60,000 nt of DNA from Polytrichum commune (GCA_950295325.1 OX485806.1:17548001-17608000), one strand, 5' to 3'; counted from the first letter of the stretch, positions 35,747 through 48,004 are shown. Program-made: numbers and translations. The notes: generated from the sequence alone by a model not told the origin.

Positions 35747-37737
35747 CTGGGTAAAACCAGGAGGGAAAAATACTGTGGCATGTTAAACTGCGAACATTGA
35801 ATGCACAGAGACACTCATGTTTCCAAAAACGGAAGTACGTGACCACGGCAAATAATATATCCCCCACAGTTCAGAATTCGTCATGTTTTACTTTCTAACA
35901 CGACATTACATGTCACATTTTACATATTGTCATGAACTTCCGTGGGATTGCAACATTGTAATAATCACCAAGTTTAACCCCGTGCTTCTACTTAAACATG
36001 GGATCTGGCAACTAGGTCGGGTTTTGAGAGCAAGAATGTCGAGCTCTGTTACACGAAAACGGTTACCAAGAATGCAAGATGCATCTGCCAAGTCTAGAGC
36101 AGAAAGATACATCTACGACTCGGTGTAAAGGGAATCAGGTTTGTCTCCTACAGTAATTTCCTACATCCCTACAAATAGTAGGTGACTCCCTCTACATGCA
36201 ACACATATTGCAAATGCGCCAGAAGTATATTTACGACCCTGTTATTTAGCCTCACAACCCTCAAACTAAAACCAAACTCCACTATAACTCCACAAGCACT
36301 AAACTATCAATCTGATTTAGTGTGGCCTACACTATTCATCATCAACCCAAGCAACACTTGCTACATGACTACATGACTAGTCATGGAAGGCCAGTCTAAT
36401 TAACATGGCGCACCAATTTTAATGCCACACTAAATCAGATAAGTAGTGTACCAGTATCCTAGAATCTGTACATGTAGTACTGTATTGTCAAGTTACGAGG
36501 GTTAGTAAGACCTTAGTGTGTGCAAAGTACTCGGTTCAACTGGTCATTTAAGCCGGTTGCCAAGTTGTGGTTTCTTATTGACAAGTGGACGTTCATTGGC
36601 ATGTATTCCAAATACAAACATCTCTATTACATATTGATAGTTACAAGCGACAGAGTCACAATCTAATCTAAGTAGTAGATTTAGAGCAGAATCACTTGTC
36701 AGGATGATGCTAAGGATACAAATCACTCACAAGAAAAGAAAGAAAAGTGTGCTATATTCTTCTCTGAAAGGCTTTTATCGGGTGCATCAGACAGGTGGAA
36801 CTAGGGTACATGTTTGTCTCATGGCCCACGAGGAGACGTCGGCATACACTTGCGAAGTTCTTTCAGACGCTTGAAAGGATCATTAGTCCAGTGTCTTCTA
36901 TAGTACATGATACTGAAGAATTAGGTAATACATTTTCCTACTTACAGATTTTCTACCAAATCCACGGAAGGTTGTCGTATAAAACATTCGCAAATTACTT
37001 TAGAAGGGTAATCTACACGTCGAAGGTAGACAATTCTATCAACGGATTTGAAGTTCCTATGGATGGCCTGCGAAGTACTACATAATATGCTCAAAGAAAT
37101 AGCTCGTCTAGATAATAAAAGTGCAGATCATAAAGGTTGAATGGTCCAGGAAAATGTTGTACTACAAATTAGAAAGGCATCTGGAACACACCCAGCTTCA
37201 GATATGTAAAAGCAGATCGAGAAACAACCCAACTCAAAGTTATTTATGTCTTCATAGGTCGCAAAATGTCTTCATGTGAAGCAATTAACCTTCTATCTAC
37301 AACGTATGTAGCTACCAAATGGAACCGAAAGATGGGTATTTGTGTATTGGGAGCACGATGGGCCACGGAAGTTTAGTGCAGTAGAGCACCGAAATCTGGT
37401 TCGTATCAGTGGATCAAGAGTGCAAGGTCTTACGTTTGAGGTCATCTGATCTCAAACCAACGAGTAGAATGGAATCGGAAACTGGGTCTTTAATCCTACA
37501 TTCTCAAAGAGGATCAGATTACTTCCCGACGGCGCACAAAAGTACTGGTCAAGAGAAACGAACTGGTGAAATAATCCAATTTTCACTTCTAGGTTGAGAA
37601 ACTTGAGCGACATTGAACCCTAACCTTACAATCCCAAAATCAAGTCCTTGCCCACTGGATTCATACCTAATTCGAATAATACCTACATGGGTAGCGAATG
37701 ACGCAAAGGGAGTAGAATTATAGTGAACATGGCGAGC
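35747..37737. other. No gene recognised
   Basis: Balanced composition. A 17-bp perfect inverted repeat (ATCTGATTTAGTGTGGC, 36310-36326 and 36424-36440) brackets sequence also found near 12970. The 96-codon plus frame at 36795-37085 and its neighbours match nothing I know. Confidence 0.45.
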
Positions 37738-37999
37738 TTCAAGGTCACCTGAGCTAGTGTATGGATCTTATCTCAGTACGGATTCATACAATAGCTGCGT
37801 AGGGATCCAGCTTGGCGAGGGAGGGACTCACATGGCTGATCTAAACAATAGCTCGGAAAACAAGAACTGCTCAAACTGAACAGGTGCACCCTTGAAGTGT
37901 TTCTGCAACAGGTCTTTGTATTTATAGGAGGATCAAAATCTCCCAAAGCCCAGACCTCGAGACTTGAATTTGACCTACATCCAATTAGTATGCTCACCA
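37738..37999. repeat. Diverged direct repeat, copy 1
   Basis: Matches 38086-38309 in order: TTCAAGGTCACCTGAGC, GGATCCAGCTTGGCGAGG, CTCAAACTGAACAGGTG (identical 17 bp), AAATCTCCCAAA, ACCTACATCCA. It lies below the trihelix stop codon on that gene's strand. Confidence 0.8.
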
Positions 38000-38085
38000 T
38001 CTCCTAGTTCAGCTAACATCTAAAAAGGCAGGCAATTTCACCGAATAACAAAAATGGGAGAAGAAGTATACCGGAGGAGGCGAGG

Positions 38086-38309
38086 TTCAAGATTACCTGG
38101 AGCACTGTATGAACCAGCTTGCATGACAATAGGAATCCAACTTGGCGGAGGAGACACACAAGGTGGATGAAATGCTCAAACTGAACAGGTGTACGCAACA
38201 AAAAAAGGTCTGAGCAGCCGAACTCTTTCGTAAGGGGAGGAACAGAATCTCCCAAAATCTGCACCTCGCAGACTTCCATACTGAACCTACATCCACATCA
38301 ACGTACTCT
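38086..38309. repeat. Diverged direct repeat, copy 2
   Basis: Counterpart of 37738-37999. Minus-strand frames over the two copies also look alike (LEVWALGDFDPP against EVCEVQILGDSVPP), which follows from the DNA duplication and is not evidence for coding. Confidence 0.8.
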
Positions 38310-38949
38310 ATTGCTACAGACGTTCTTGTGATTGCACTCCGGAAGAATGTACTGGAGCATAACCCTCTGAACAAAAGACACAAGCAACCTGGTGGGAAGT
38401 GAATGTTCTAAGCAATCTGAAAATATTTCTGTGTTTCTAGTAGACCTCAAAGTCAAAAAAATGTATGACGATCTAATGAACACTTCCACCAGAGTGCTGT
38501 GATGATTATTCTGCTCCCTGCAACACACTAAGTAGGACTTTCCCCGCTTGTGCTACTAATACATGTATGGTACAGAATGCAGTCTCCGATCTCTATCTAT
38601 TTCTCTCGGAAAAACTACCCAAAGAAGCTATCTATTGATTCTCTCGGATGCTTCCCGTGGACTTTTAGTGCATCCATCGCACATTGCTCTTAAACCCAAC
38701 AAGAGTGTCAGCAGCAGCCCTTGCCAGCAACTCCATGTCAGCAGCGCCATCGTTCGGTATTCCGAGTTGAGCAGTTCCAATTTAGTACCTGGCTCTCATT
38801 TCAGTGAATCGGTAAAAATGGATCCATAGCGAGACTCATTACCCCTGCCAAGCGACCTGTGGATGCACCTGCTCTTGGAAGAGAGCAAAGAACGATCGGC
38901 CTCCAATGCTATCGATGTGGGGATGCGACTGAAATGAAATTATGTACAA

Positions 38950-41593
38950 TCAGGCCGTTAAATCCATTGCCTTCTTGGTATCTACCTCCGCATTCCCTCC
39001 ATCCTCGGGGCTTGAGACGATATGCCCAGCAGCACCATTGCCGGTGGAAGCTGCGGTGACTTGACCGACTTCGGGAGGAGGGGGAAGTAATTTCGGAATC
39101 TCAGACTGGCCTACACCTTGCACTTGAATTGCATCATCACGGTGTGCTATAGGAAGTGCCTGATGATCAACCTGATCGTGGGCTTTTGCGACCTTGTTAT
39201 GGGGTGTGCCTATTTTACCCTGCCGATATAGATTCTCCAATTGATGGAAGTAAGGGCAGGTTTTGGCGTTCTCCGGCCGTTTTTTATTGCTCTCCTTCGT
39301 CTTCTTGAAGTACTTGTTGATGTTTTCCCATTTCTCTTTACACCTCTTTGAATTGCGGTTGTATCCCAAGCACGCCATTCCTGAGCTAACCTCTTCCCAT
39401 AGTGGACCCTTGGGCCCCGCCTCTTGAAACCTGGGTTCCATCTCACTCCGTAACCGTATAAGGGCATGTACCTCAGGCTTCGGCCACCTTGAGCTTGTGG
39501 GCTCGAAGGACCCATCGCCCTTGTCAGGCTCCTCAAATGTGGCGATTGTTGGTGGAGGAGGGTCAGGCTTGGGATTAGGAATCGTAGTTGGAGTGGAAGT
39601 CGGTTGCGGAGGAACAACTTGAACTGCCAAGCTCGGCATTACAATGGGTGATACAATGGGTGCTACAGATACAACCAGGGGTTGAAGGGTAGGAAGGGCA
39701 GGAAGAGGAGGCTGCGGGAGCTCAAAGGTCTGACCAGTGACCTTCTGTAGAAACGCGACCAAGGCAGCTTCCCTGGATGCGGCCCGAACACGCTCCTGAT
39801 TGCGAAGCTCGTTCTCTCGTGCTAAAATCGCCATTTCCTGCCTTCTCCAAGCCTCTTCCCTCACCTGTCTCTCTTGCTCGCGCCGTTGCATGGAGTTCAG
39901 GAACTCATGTTGCATGGCCTCCTGCCTGTCCATGAGCTTCTTCACCAGCAAGTCGATGAATTCCTTCTTCGAACTCCCAGTCTTCTCGTCATCCAGACGC
40001 TTCCTTTTCTTCTTGTTGAGTTGCTTGTCTCCCTCCCCGCCCGCGGTGGGCTCCTCGTAGTCATCTTCTGACGAGTCAGACATTGTAGCGCATGTGCTCA
40101 CTTCCGAAGGTCGTTGCGCAGACACATTGACGCCATGATCGGTTATCTGGACGGCGGTGGGCACAGGCACAGATCCTGTTGTTAGTAGAACCCGAGCTCC
40201 ACCGGCATTAGCCTCCATTTGCGCTGCAGCATGCTGGCTACCGTAGAGAGCTTCCAGCTCACTGAAGAACCGATAACTCTTACCGTCCTGCCTCCCTGCC
40301 CTTCCATCCTTAGTCTTTTTATAATACTTGTGAACATTCTCAAACTTCTCTTTGCATTTCTTAGCGCTCCTCTGGTACCCAAGCTCCGCAAGTTTCCTGC
40401 AACCATGAAAACCCTACCCAATCAAATCAATTCCATGCCTTCCGCCTCAGATCGACAATCTGCTGATCACGAACCCCAACACTGCTAATGACAGACCAGT
40501 TCATTGATTTAGACCTCCACTTCCTAACACAAGAATTTCAAATAGTATACCGATGACCCCCAATTCATTATATACAAAGAATATTTTTTTCGGATTAAGA
40601 GAAGATACCCAAAGAAAGGTGAGGCCAGACACGCAAATATAGAAGGCACACTTGACACACATAACCACGCTTGATTGTCATGCCAATACTTAGTAATGAT
40701 GATGGTGGTGGTGAAGATGAAGAAGAAGACAAAGAGGGGGGGAGGGGGGGGAAGAAGTCAGCTTGCACTTCGTGGACAATCACGTACCGCGAGACCTCCT
40801 CCCAGAGCGGCCCTTTGAGACCCGAGTCTCGGAAGTTAGCATCCATATCGGAGCGAAGTTTGATAAGTGCAAGTGTCTCCTGCCTGGGCCACCGGCTGCC
40901 ACTCGCACTCCTACCCTCATCCTCCATGTCCTCATCGTCATGCTCTACCGTGACCAACTGCTTGCTATTAGTCGTTGGCGACGGTCGGCTGCCCACCGGC
41001 GAAGGAGCCTCAGGAGAATCGGGGCCACCACTCAGTCCTAATTGTTGCACCATCTGATGCTGCGCTTGCTGTTGAGCCTGAGCCTGTGCCTGAGCCTGAG
41101 CCTGTGCCTGTGCCTGTGCTTGCTGTTGTTGCAGTTGCTGCTGCTGTGTGGTCTGTTGGACTTGCTGAAGCGGCGAAGGTTGATGAACCGGGTGCTGGGC
41201 ATGCTCATGCTGCGGGACGTGCGGTGTGTGAGCAGCATGAGGGGACAGCGTCTGATGAGGTTGTGGTTGTTGCTGCTGGTGGGGATGCAAGCTAGGGTGG
41301 GGTTGGTGCCCAGGATGCGGCCCGTGGAGGTGCTGGTGGTGATACTGAACTTGTTGTTGATGAGAATGTTGATGCTGGGGATGATGTTCCGCGTGCCTGT
41401 TGTGCACAGCTGCTGAAGGCGACAAGGCCGACATGTTGTCATGCGAGATTGCAAAGATGTGTTGTGGGGGAGGTCGGCCCACCACGTATTGTGGTTGCTC
41501 AGGAACTCCATACTGTCCCCTATTTTGCATCTTCGTCACCAGCCCTCCACTGCCACCCTGCACTAGACCCACACTACGCCTCCGGATTCCCAC
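38950..41593 (-). CDS. GT-2-class trihelix transcription factor, two exons
   Basis: Plant-specific nuclear transcription factor of the GT-2/GTL1 class, which binds GT-element DNA; relatives control cell growth, trichome and root-hair growth and stomatal density. Exon 1 is 41593-40788 and exon 2 is 40396-38950, joined by a phase-2 intron; the total is 750 residues, usual for the class. Residues ~63-186 are His/Gln/Ala-rich. Trihelix 1 spans ~233-321 (W235, W264, F287; KCKEKFENVHKYYKKT), ending in YRFFSELEALYG. A basic stretch KKKRKR at ~397-402 is a likely nuclear signal. A charged helix spans ~414-491. Trihelix 2 spans ~570-662 (W573, W602, W625; KRCKEKWENINKYFKKT). The W-W-F and W-W-W sets are as expected for the two domains. 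The intron cuts trihelix 1 after WEEVSR, a position I know from this family. ATG at 41593 is the first in frame; M22 (41530, MQNRGQYGVPEQ) is a credible alternative. I cannot separate GTL1 from DF1 or GT-2. Confidence 0.95.
40397..40787 (-). other. Intron of the trihelix gene (391 bp, phase 2)
   Basis: The donor on the minus strand is TCGCG/GTACGTGA and the acceptor is GGTTGCAG/GAAACTTGCGG. Splicing restores CGG-AAA (Arg-Lys) and a continuous trihelix (LWEEVSR-KLAELGYQRS). Near the donor is a pyrimidine run (minus strand, 40768-40715). If retained, exon 1 runs to a stop at 40595 and would give a truncated 332-residue protein. Confidence 0.93.
41062..41150 (-). repeat. Gln-Ala hexanucleotide repeat in exon 1
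   Basis: On the plus strand, GCCTGA/GCCTGT hexamers next to CTG-type triplets encode an alternating QA tract and poly-Q (residues ~149-177). It is coding and in frame, but prone to length change. Confidence 0.85.
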
Positions 41594-42480
41594 CCAACTC
41601 TCATATAGCGTAGTAAAGCATGTGGTTCGCCGCCATTGCGCAAGCCGAAATTTGAATCTCGAGCTAGCTGATCAGTATGTTCAGCCGGACCGAGTGCCTG
41701 GCGAATCTATCACGGCACTGCTTAGGGAGGAATAACGATGTACGATACATCAACGCCGAAGCGACCCGATTCCTGTTCGCCACGCCACCTGCAACCCGCT
41801 CTCAGTACTACTACAACACTCCCCTTCACGTCGCACCACCGCCGACGCTCCCTGCCAATTGCGCAACCACCTGGGTGCGTCCGATCCCGCTGCTGCGATG
41901 CTGCCGATTGCGGCGATTGGCGAAGCAGCATGAGCCTGCGACGGATGCAACAGTGCGGCCGATTGCAAATTGGCAGATTGCTTATTCTCGAGGAGATGCT
42001 GCCTCTTTGCCCCTTCAAGCCTGGCTTTGGAGCTCCTGCCCTTCCCGTCCCTTCCCTTCCCTTCCCTTCCCTTCCCTTCCCCCAGGCCTTCTTCATCCTC
42101 CCGGCCTGACTACCTGTCTCCTGGTGGACCCCACCCACCCCCCCGAAACCTTTCCACCCCAGTAACTCCCCCTCCCTTTCACCGTAGTCAATTCCCCTTC
42201 TCCTTCCTCGCCCTTTTCCTTTCACCCTGCTCACCCCCACCCCCAGTAAGTTAAATCCACCCCATGGTCTTGTGAAACGCCAATGCAAGTTCCCCAGAAA
42301 CCCACTTATCATCCAGAGGAGATCATCCAATCCCACGCATTCGTCCACCGCCACCCTTCTTACCCCTCCTGGACTCATTCATTCAGAGTCCAATTGCTTA
42401 TCTATGGCTGTGTACTTCCGCTCTCTACACGGGTGGGTGCCGTGGCCTTACACCATCTCCACTGGTGCACCACATCTCTC
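41594..42480 (-). promoter_or_regulatory. Likely 5' leader and proximal promoter
   Basis: Sequence directly upstream of the trihelix ATG. It is GC-richer than the surroundings and contains a tandem CCTTC run on the plus strand (42041-42082), i.e. GGAAG repeats on the gene's strand. Open frames on both strands here are low-complexity. No TATA box or start site could be assigned. Confidence 0.45.
42041..42082. repeat. (CCTTC)n repeat upstream of the trihelix gene
   Basis: About eight pentanucleotide units, one interrupted, roughly 450-490 bp upstream of the ATG. Confidence 0.9.
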
Positions 42481-42483
42481 TTG

Positions 42484-43160
42484 CATCGCTATTTTAGAGG
42501 GAGTGGAGACCTAACGATCACCACCACAAAATAATATCCCCCCATCACATCTCATCTCACTACACTTATTACATGCATCCTTCTAATGTGCGTGATACTA
42601 CACAACGTTACGCGATCCTACAACTATGAAATGAAAACTAAACGCAATAATATTCTACCAAGCAAAGTCGTTTATGTACTGTAATGTGCGAACAACCTGT
42701 TCAACTTTCGTCAGCTAAAATTGAGCTCCTGAGTAAGACGTTATTGCATTGCGTTGCGTGACCCTTAACTTAGTAGTAAACATGATGCACTAAGTGGGAT
42801 AATCAGTGTGGTGATCGTACATGGAGTGGAGGCATATATAACGTAATAGATGAGGCCCCAGGGACAAGGCATTCTGAGAATGAGGGTCCGCTTGAAGGCA
42901 GACTCCACCCCGAGCTTTGGCCCGTATTCTTGGATTGTCCCATTCCAAGGGCCTTATCAAGCGTAAAGCTTTCCCATGTGATCTGGGAGCACGTCAAGTG
43001 GCCAAAGTTGATTATATTTGATGGCAGATCTTTATGTAGTGTAAGGCGCCCGATCAATGCCTTCTTGCCACTACAAAATTTGTTGGAGGGCTTTACAATC
43101 ACCATCGCAGTCCTCCCTCCACCACATCACATTTTTCTTTGCATCACATCACATCTCACT
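42484..43160. other. Upstream region with local repeats
   Basis: ATTTTAGAGGGAGTGGAGAC-AACGATCACCACCACA (42491-42528) recurs at 43381-43420, and CACATCTCATCTCACTACACTTA (~42546) resembles the bases just before the MITE at 43161. No gene seen. Confidence 0.5.
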
Positions 43161-43380
43161 ACACTAAATATGATATTTAGTGTGACTTACTATTTGGAAT
43201 TATGTAATGCTATGACTGTCCACGATACATCTCATTTTCTACTAACCATGGTTGAATTGGTTGTTTGGACACTATAGAACATTAACATATTTACGTGGTT
43301 AAAAAAGTACATTGATTGTAAAAAGATATAGGAACTTGTAACTCCGAAGAATATGTCACACTAAATATCATATTTAGTGT
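43161..43380. mobile_element. TA-flanked MITE, family B, copy 3
   Basis: The left end is ACACTAAATATGATATTTAG and the right end is its inverted match, with inverted similarity through TGTGAC. If the element starts at the C, both flanks are TA. The interior TTGTTTGGACACTATAGAACATTAA matches family B copies. It lies ~1.6 kb upstream of the trihelix ATG. Confidence 0.8.
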
Positions 43381-46300
43381 ATTTTAGAGGGAGTAGAGGC
43401 ACGACGATCACCACCACAGTCCCTCCACATTGATGAGTGTGGATTTAGAGAGACTAAACTGAAGGGCAATATCCCATTTTGATGTATAAATATAGTATAG
43501 GGTGCTATGTATTGATGAAGTTGGGCTGCTTCCAATGCCAAAAAGTGTATTCTTTGTAGCAATTCATGCCACATACGAAATTGATCACCTCCAGCTTACA
43601 TGGTTGCCATAAACCATCGACTATGGCTTGGCATTTGTGGTAGCCATGTTAGGGGCTCTAGTAAAATGTCATTTCTTTAAGTTTATGGCTCCTTCATCCC
43701 AATTCAATCTCGCTACAATGTTATGGTATTTAGTGCCATGTACAATATTTGTGAAGGGCCTAAATTAAATGCCTAGAGGCTCAAAGTGTCACATCCGCTA
43801 TTGATGCCAATAGTATATTATTCATCAACATAAGTAACTTTGTTGAGTGAACAAATACTTACTCTATGACATATAGTGAAACATATTGGGATATTTGAGA
43901 TAATAATTTGACGTTTTGGCACATGCAAGGCATATATATTATGGAGCACACTAATGGCAAGTGTTGACATGTGTTTACGTTTTAATATGCAAGAGAACGA
44001 AGTTCTTGAGCATACTAACACCAAATGTCATTTGTGTACACTTTAGTCAAGTTGTAGACCATTGTGTAACATAGGGATACACCTCATAACATTGTTGAAC
44101 ATACTCATGCCAAGATATTAGTAAGCGCACTCGAATGTCAAGTGTCATGACTTGACACTAATGGTGAGGTTGTTGGTCATTAGTGTAACCTAGCATACAT
44201 CTCAAAACAAAGTGAGTGACACTTTTACACATATGATACTAAATTCCATAATTGGTGTAGCCTATTTCAAAGTCTTTATGTTACTTCCGGGAGATCCATT
44301 TAGCTTACGAAGCAAGAAAGAAAGAAAAGAATCCAAGCTTTAAAGGAATCCAAGTATTCTTACCTCAACTTTTACATGGTTGCCACAAATCCTTGGTCCA
44401 TGCACTACACTACTAGGATTTCATTTCACAACACATGCTGAGGGGGGGGGGGGGATAACAAGCCCCTTTAGGGATCTTTGACCCAATTTATGGTTTAAAT
44501 TGGTTGAGAACAATTTTTCCTTATCTCTACATAGTAATTAGTGTTTTCACCCTCCCTTGTACTTGTTGTGAATCTTACCCACACTATATTAGTTGTGGCA
44601 TTAGTGCTTGCAAAATTGGCGTGAAGCGGTAGTAGAAGCATTTGATATATGTCCTCCAAGGATTGATTGGTCAAACATTCAAGAACCGGAGCATATTAAG
44701 AGCATGTGTGCCACATGTAGTCAACTACACCGCGTTTTGAATTTAGTGTGGAGGACTACACTAATTACAAAGGAATTTGACTGCTATGGTGTTTTCATTA
44801 CATTAGGAACTCAACTTATTCGACCCAACCCTAGCACCTCATTCATATGTTCTAACACCCCTGTCAATAGGTACCTAGCCTTGAAAACTACACATGGAGG
44901 TCCATGGCACTGCATTTCCACTACTTTATTTCTAGTGAGAGGTGTAAACCTCAAAATTGGTGAGGCCACATGCTAAAAAACAATGACAACTTTTTCAACA
45001 TTGTATGATGACATAAAATACTGATGTAGGATATTTTGGGTGAGAATGAATTATTGCATACTAACGTATCTTTTATTTTCCCAACAAAAATGCCAAAAAT
45101 AATATGTAGGAGATAGGATTGTTTTTAAAAATATTTGAGAATCTCACCACAATTACATGGTAAAAATTGTGGGCATGTTTATAGTGTAATTTAGTAACCT
45201 TTGTTGCACTATGGTGTGGCCCATAGTATACACCATACGCATGATTTAAGAGTGTGGAACCTTATACTTTTGGGAATTGTTTTTGCAACAATCCCTTCAC
45301 TGTCATACATTAGCTTGGACCCGTGCATTTGAATCAATATCCCAACAACCCTATGCCATCATGTCCCATTGCACTGCCCATGCATATGAATTCATATCTC
45401 GGGCCAACCCAACCCCATACACCCATGCCACCATATGCCAATATGCTCATGTCCACATGCCACCATGTTTGTGTGTACCCGTCATATGCCCATGCTCATA
45501 AGCCCCCCATGACCACGGCTCTATGCCCCCAGGATGGTAACGCATGTATAAGAAGTAGGGGTCACCCGTTTAAGAAGAGGAACTAAAGTTGAATTCTATA
45601 CTACAAAAATAACATTAAAAAACATATATATATATATAGTCTAATTATAAGTTATATTAGATCATCATCTCCGACCTCCTTTGTACCAATATGAAAAGCA
45701 AAGATGAGCCAGAGACACCATAATCATCTATATTATGATAGAATGTTTATTTGTGAAATTTGGCTTAGCAAGGATCTGCAAGGCATTTAAACCTAAATGA
45801 AGAGAAAAATACTAATGAACATGAGTTGTGAAGGTACATAAGAAGATACACAAGTGAAATAAACTCCATAAGTTTTAGAATAGAAACAACTTGGCAACAA
45901 CTTCATCATGTTTAGAGATAATGTATCACGAGAACTTAAAAGACATGATGTTTTCATCATGAGTTGATTCACGCAAAAGGTGTTGTTGTTTATGCTTCAA
46001 TCATAGACTCATCTATTGCTACATAATCTAGACTAGTCAAGGGCATAATCTATTGCTCAAGCAATTGCCCATTACCCCCACTCACACATGGGTCACCAAC
46101 AACACCAACACTACTGCAAGCCTGACCCTCCTTGCGGCCGTCAAACATTGGACCCTACACCCTAATATAAGCCCCCTAGAAGTTGCCCTTTTTAGAAAAT
46201 TTTCAAAATTAAAAATTAAAAATGTATACATTCTAAGAAAGGAAATCTAAAGCTAGGGGTATGGACGATGATCCCTACATAAATTAAACCACTTACAATA

Positions 46301-47302
46301 AGTTCTAGAATTATTTTCTAGAGGTCCAAAACTTTTATGATTTTGAACATTTATGGTAGCATTGGATTCCTCTCAATGTCCTCTTTCTACACATGTTGTG
46401 TGTCTTTCATAATAATAAGTTATATAGTTTTGGTTGCATTAGAAGGGAACAATAAGGAGTTGCTTTTGAAAGAAGAGTTGCCACCCGGGCTCTATACCCG
46501 CCACCTCCCCTATGTCCCCCCCACCATACCCACCTTTTGCACTTGCAGCCCCCCACCTTTCCACATTTGTTTCCTCTTTCTTTTGTCATGTGTATGTTTT
46601 AGCAAGGACTCTTTGACATGCCCTTTTTCGTTGTTTTATTTATTGTTTTGGGTTCTTTAGGCATGAACCATCCTAAAGATTTGGCATGTGCCTCTTTTTC
46701 ATTGGAAATCTTTAATATTTTTTAAGCAAGAATGGTGAGGAACGGCAAGGCAATGACCATCACCACCGCCAAGTCTTCTAATGTACATAGATATCCTACC
46801 TTGCAGCTTCGATGGAAACTATGTTATTTTGTTAAATACCAAAATTTGTGGGAATTGTTTTCTTAGAGACAATGGCATGTAGAAATATATTCTTTGAGGA
46901 TATGGCGAGTTTTGATTTTCTTGGAGTATATTTATGGAAATCCATGATTTGAGATTGACCAAGTAGGATGTGTATGAATTGGATCTCGCTTCTTCAGAAG
47001 TCTCTTGAAGGCACAATAAGAATATTGTGATCTTTAATGTAGACCTCCAATGTTATATACTATGGATGTGAATATAGGGTGCATCTATAATAACATCTTC
47101 GATGTTTTTAATGTCAGTTTCCTCATTTATAGTGTGGCCCACATTATATACCATAAACGGTGTAGCTTGAAAGATCTGGATTTAGTCCAATGAGACATAC
47201 TTCAAATGGATTAACGACAAACTTGTAAAGGTCATGATTCTAGCATGGAAGGGTGATAGGTGTGCTCATATGCAACAATTTTGTCTCGTTGTTTGTCTTG
47301 GG
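43381..47302. other. Intergenic DNA, no gene recognised
   Basis: AT-rich, with a G13 run at 44442-44454. The 122-codon plus frame at 44608-44976 is one of the longest outside the gene and the SWIM remnant, but shows no family motif. 45300-45500 is C/A-rich, low complexity (CCATGCCACCATATGCC). Ends of family B MITEs appear near 44245 and 47150. Confidence 0.45.
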
Positions 47303-47511
47303 ATGGCATAGAACAACATAACATTACTAAGCAACTACATGGTGGTCTCTTTCCAAAGAAAAAGGTTGCGAATAAAGTATTATGATAATTTTCACCTACT
47401 TGTTGAAAAGCTCACAATACACAATCTGAGTGATCCCCATAAACTAGTAATCCATGAATTCAAGGACAATCATGTTCATGTGGTACTTGATCCCACGAAA
47501 CACAACTAAGG
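47303..47511 (+). pseudogene. Unidentified coding remnant, copy 2 (plus)
   Basis: It encodes NNITLLSNYMVVSFQRKRLR, DNFHLLVEKLTIHNL, EFKDNHVHVVLDPTKHN and a stop. It matches the minus-strand remnant at 10953-11170 in the same frame over about 65 residues; the other copy reads through this stop position. Upstream of N-N-I-T the frame is broken. Conservation at the protein level suggests an ancestral coding sequence, family unknown. Confidence 0.5.
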
Positions 47512-47835
47512 AGTTGTGTAATGTTCAGGGAATGTTATGAAACAACAAATCCCAAACTAAATAACTCATGTGCATGTATTAGATGCATGAATTCAGTGCC
47601 CATGAACATGCTTAGTACCATTAAGCATAAAATTAATGGCCATGACAACAACACAATTTTGGTGAAAATATCTTTAGAATTTTAGATCTCTTATGATTTA
47701 GTAATGACAAATTAAACAAGCCCTTAGCATGCTGCAAACATTTTCCTTTTCCTTTTTATTTTTCCTTTTTTATTTTTCTGACTTAAATCCAAGAACTCAG
47801 CTCAGCAATTCATCCCAGGAAGGGTTTGGCAAGTG

Positions 47836-48000
47836 CACTGTTTATGGTATTTAGTGTCATTTACTTTTTGGAAACATAGAAAATGCAATAACTAGCAAAA
47901 TTTGATTAGATAGTTCACAGACGTTATAGAATATCAATGACTTTGCTTGGTAAATATTGCATTCTCAGTAAATAGTTACAACATTGCGTAATCCCCCTAT
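47836..48000. mobile_element. Family B MITE fragment
   Basis: It starts CACTGTTTATGGTATTTAGTGTCA and contains GACTTTGCTTGGTAAAT and ACAACATTGCGTAAT, matching family B. The right end is missing; the family C repeat begins just after it at 48005. Confidence 0.6.
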
Positions 48001-48004
48001 AGAT

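Noticed and set aside
37196-37378. Plus-strand open stretch with RYVKADRETTQ, IYVFIGRK and LLSTTYVAT, reminiscent of the RNase H end of Copia polyproteins (YVDAD...STTGYVF...LSTTEAEYVA).
   Set aside because: Only isolated words fit, with large internal gaps, and nothing upstream or downstream continues the polyprotein. A frameshift-tolerant Copia profile search would settle it.
37773-38528. Minus-strand frames with similar peptides
   Set aside because: Similarity follows from the DNA duplication 37738-37999 / 38086-38309; stops and frame differences between copies argue against coding.
41038-41593. Other long frames overlapping exon 1, on both strands (Leu-rich, Arg/Ser/His-rich)
   Set aside because: Shadow frames of the Gln/His/Ala repeat-coding exon; only the frame joining into the trihelix domain is supported.
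41677-42378. 162-codon plus and 218-codon minus frames upstream of the trihelix gene
   Set aside because: Low-complexity sequence (CCTTC run and C/T-rich leader) keeps several frames open at once; no domain or splice support.
44608-44976. 122-codon plus-strand open frame
   Set aside because: No domain, no splice context and no second copy to show coding conservation; length is possible by chance in 60 kb.
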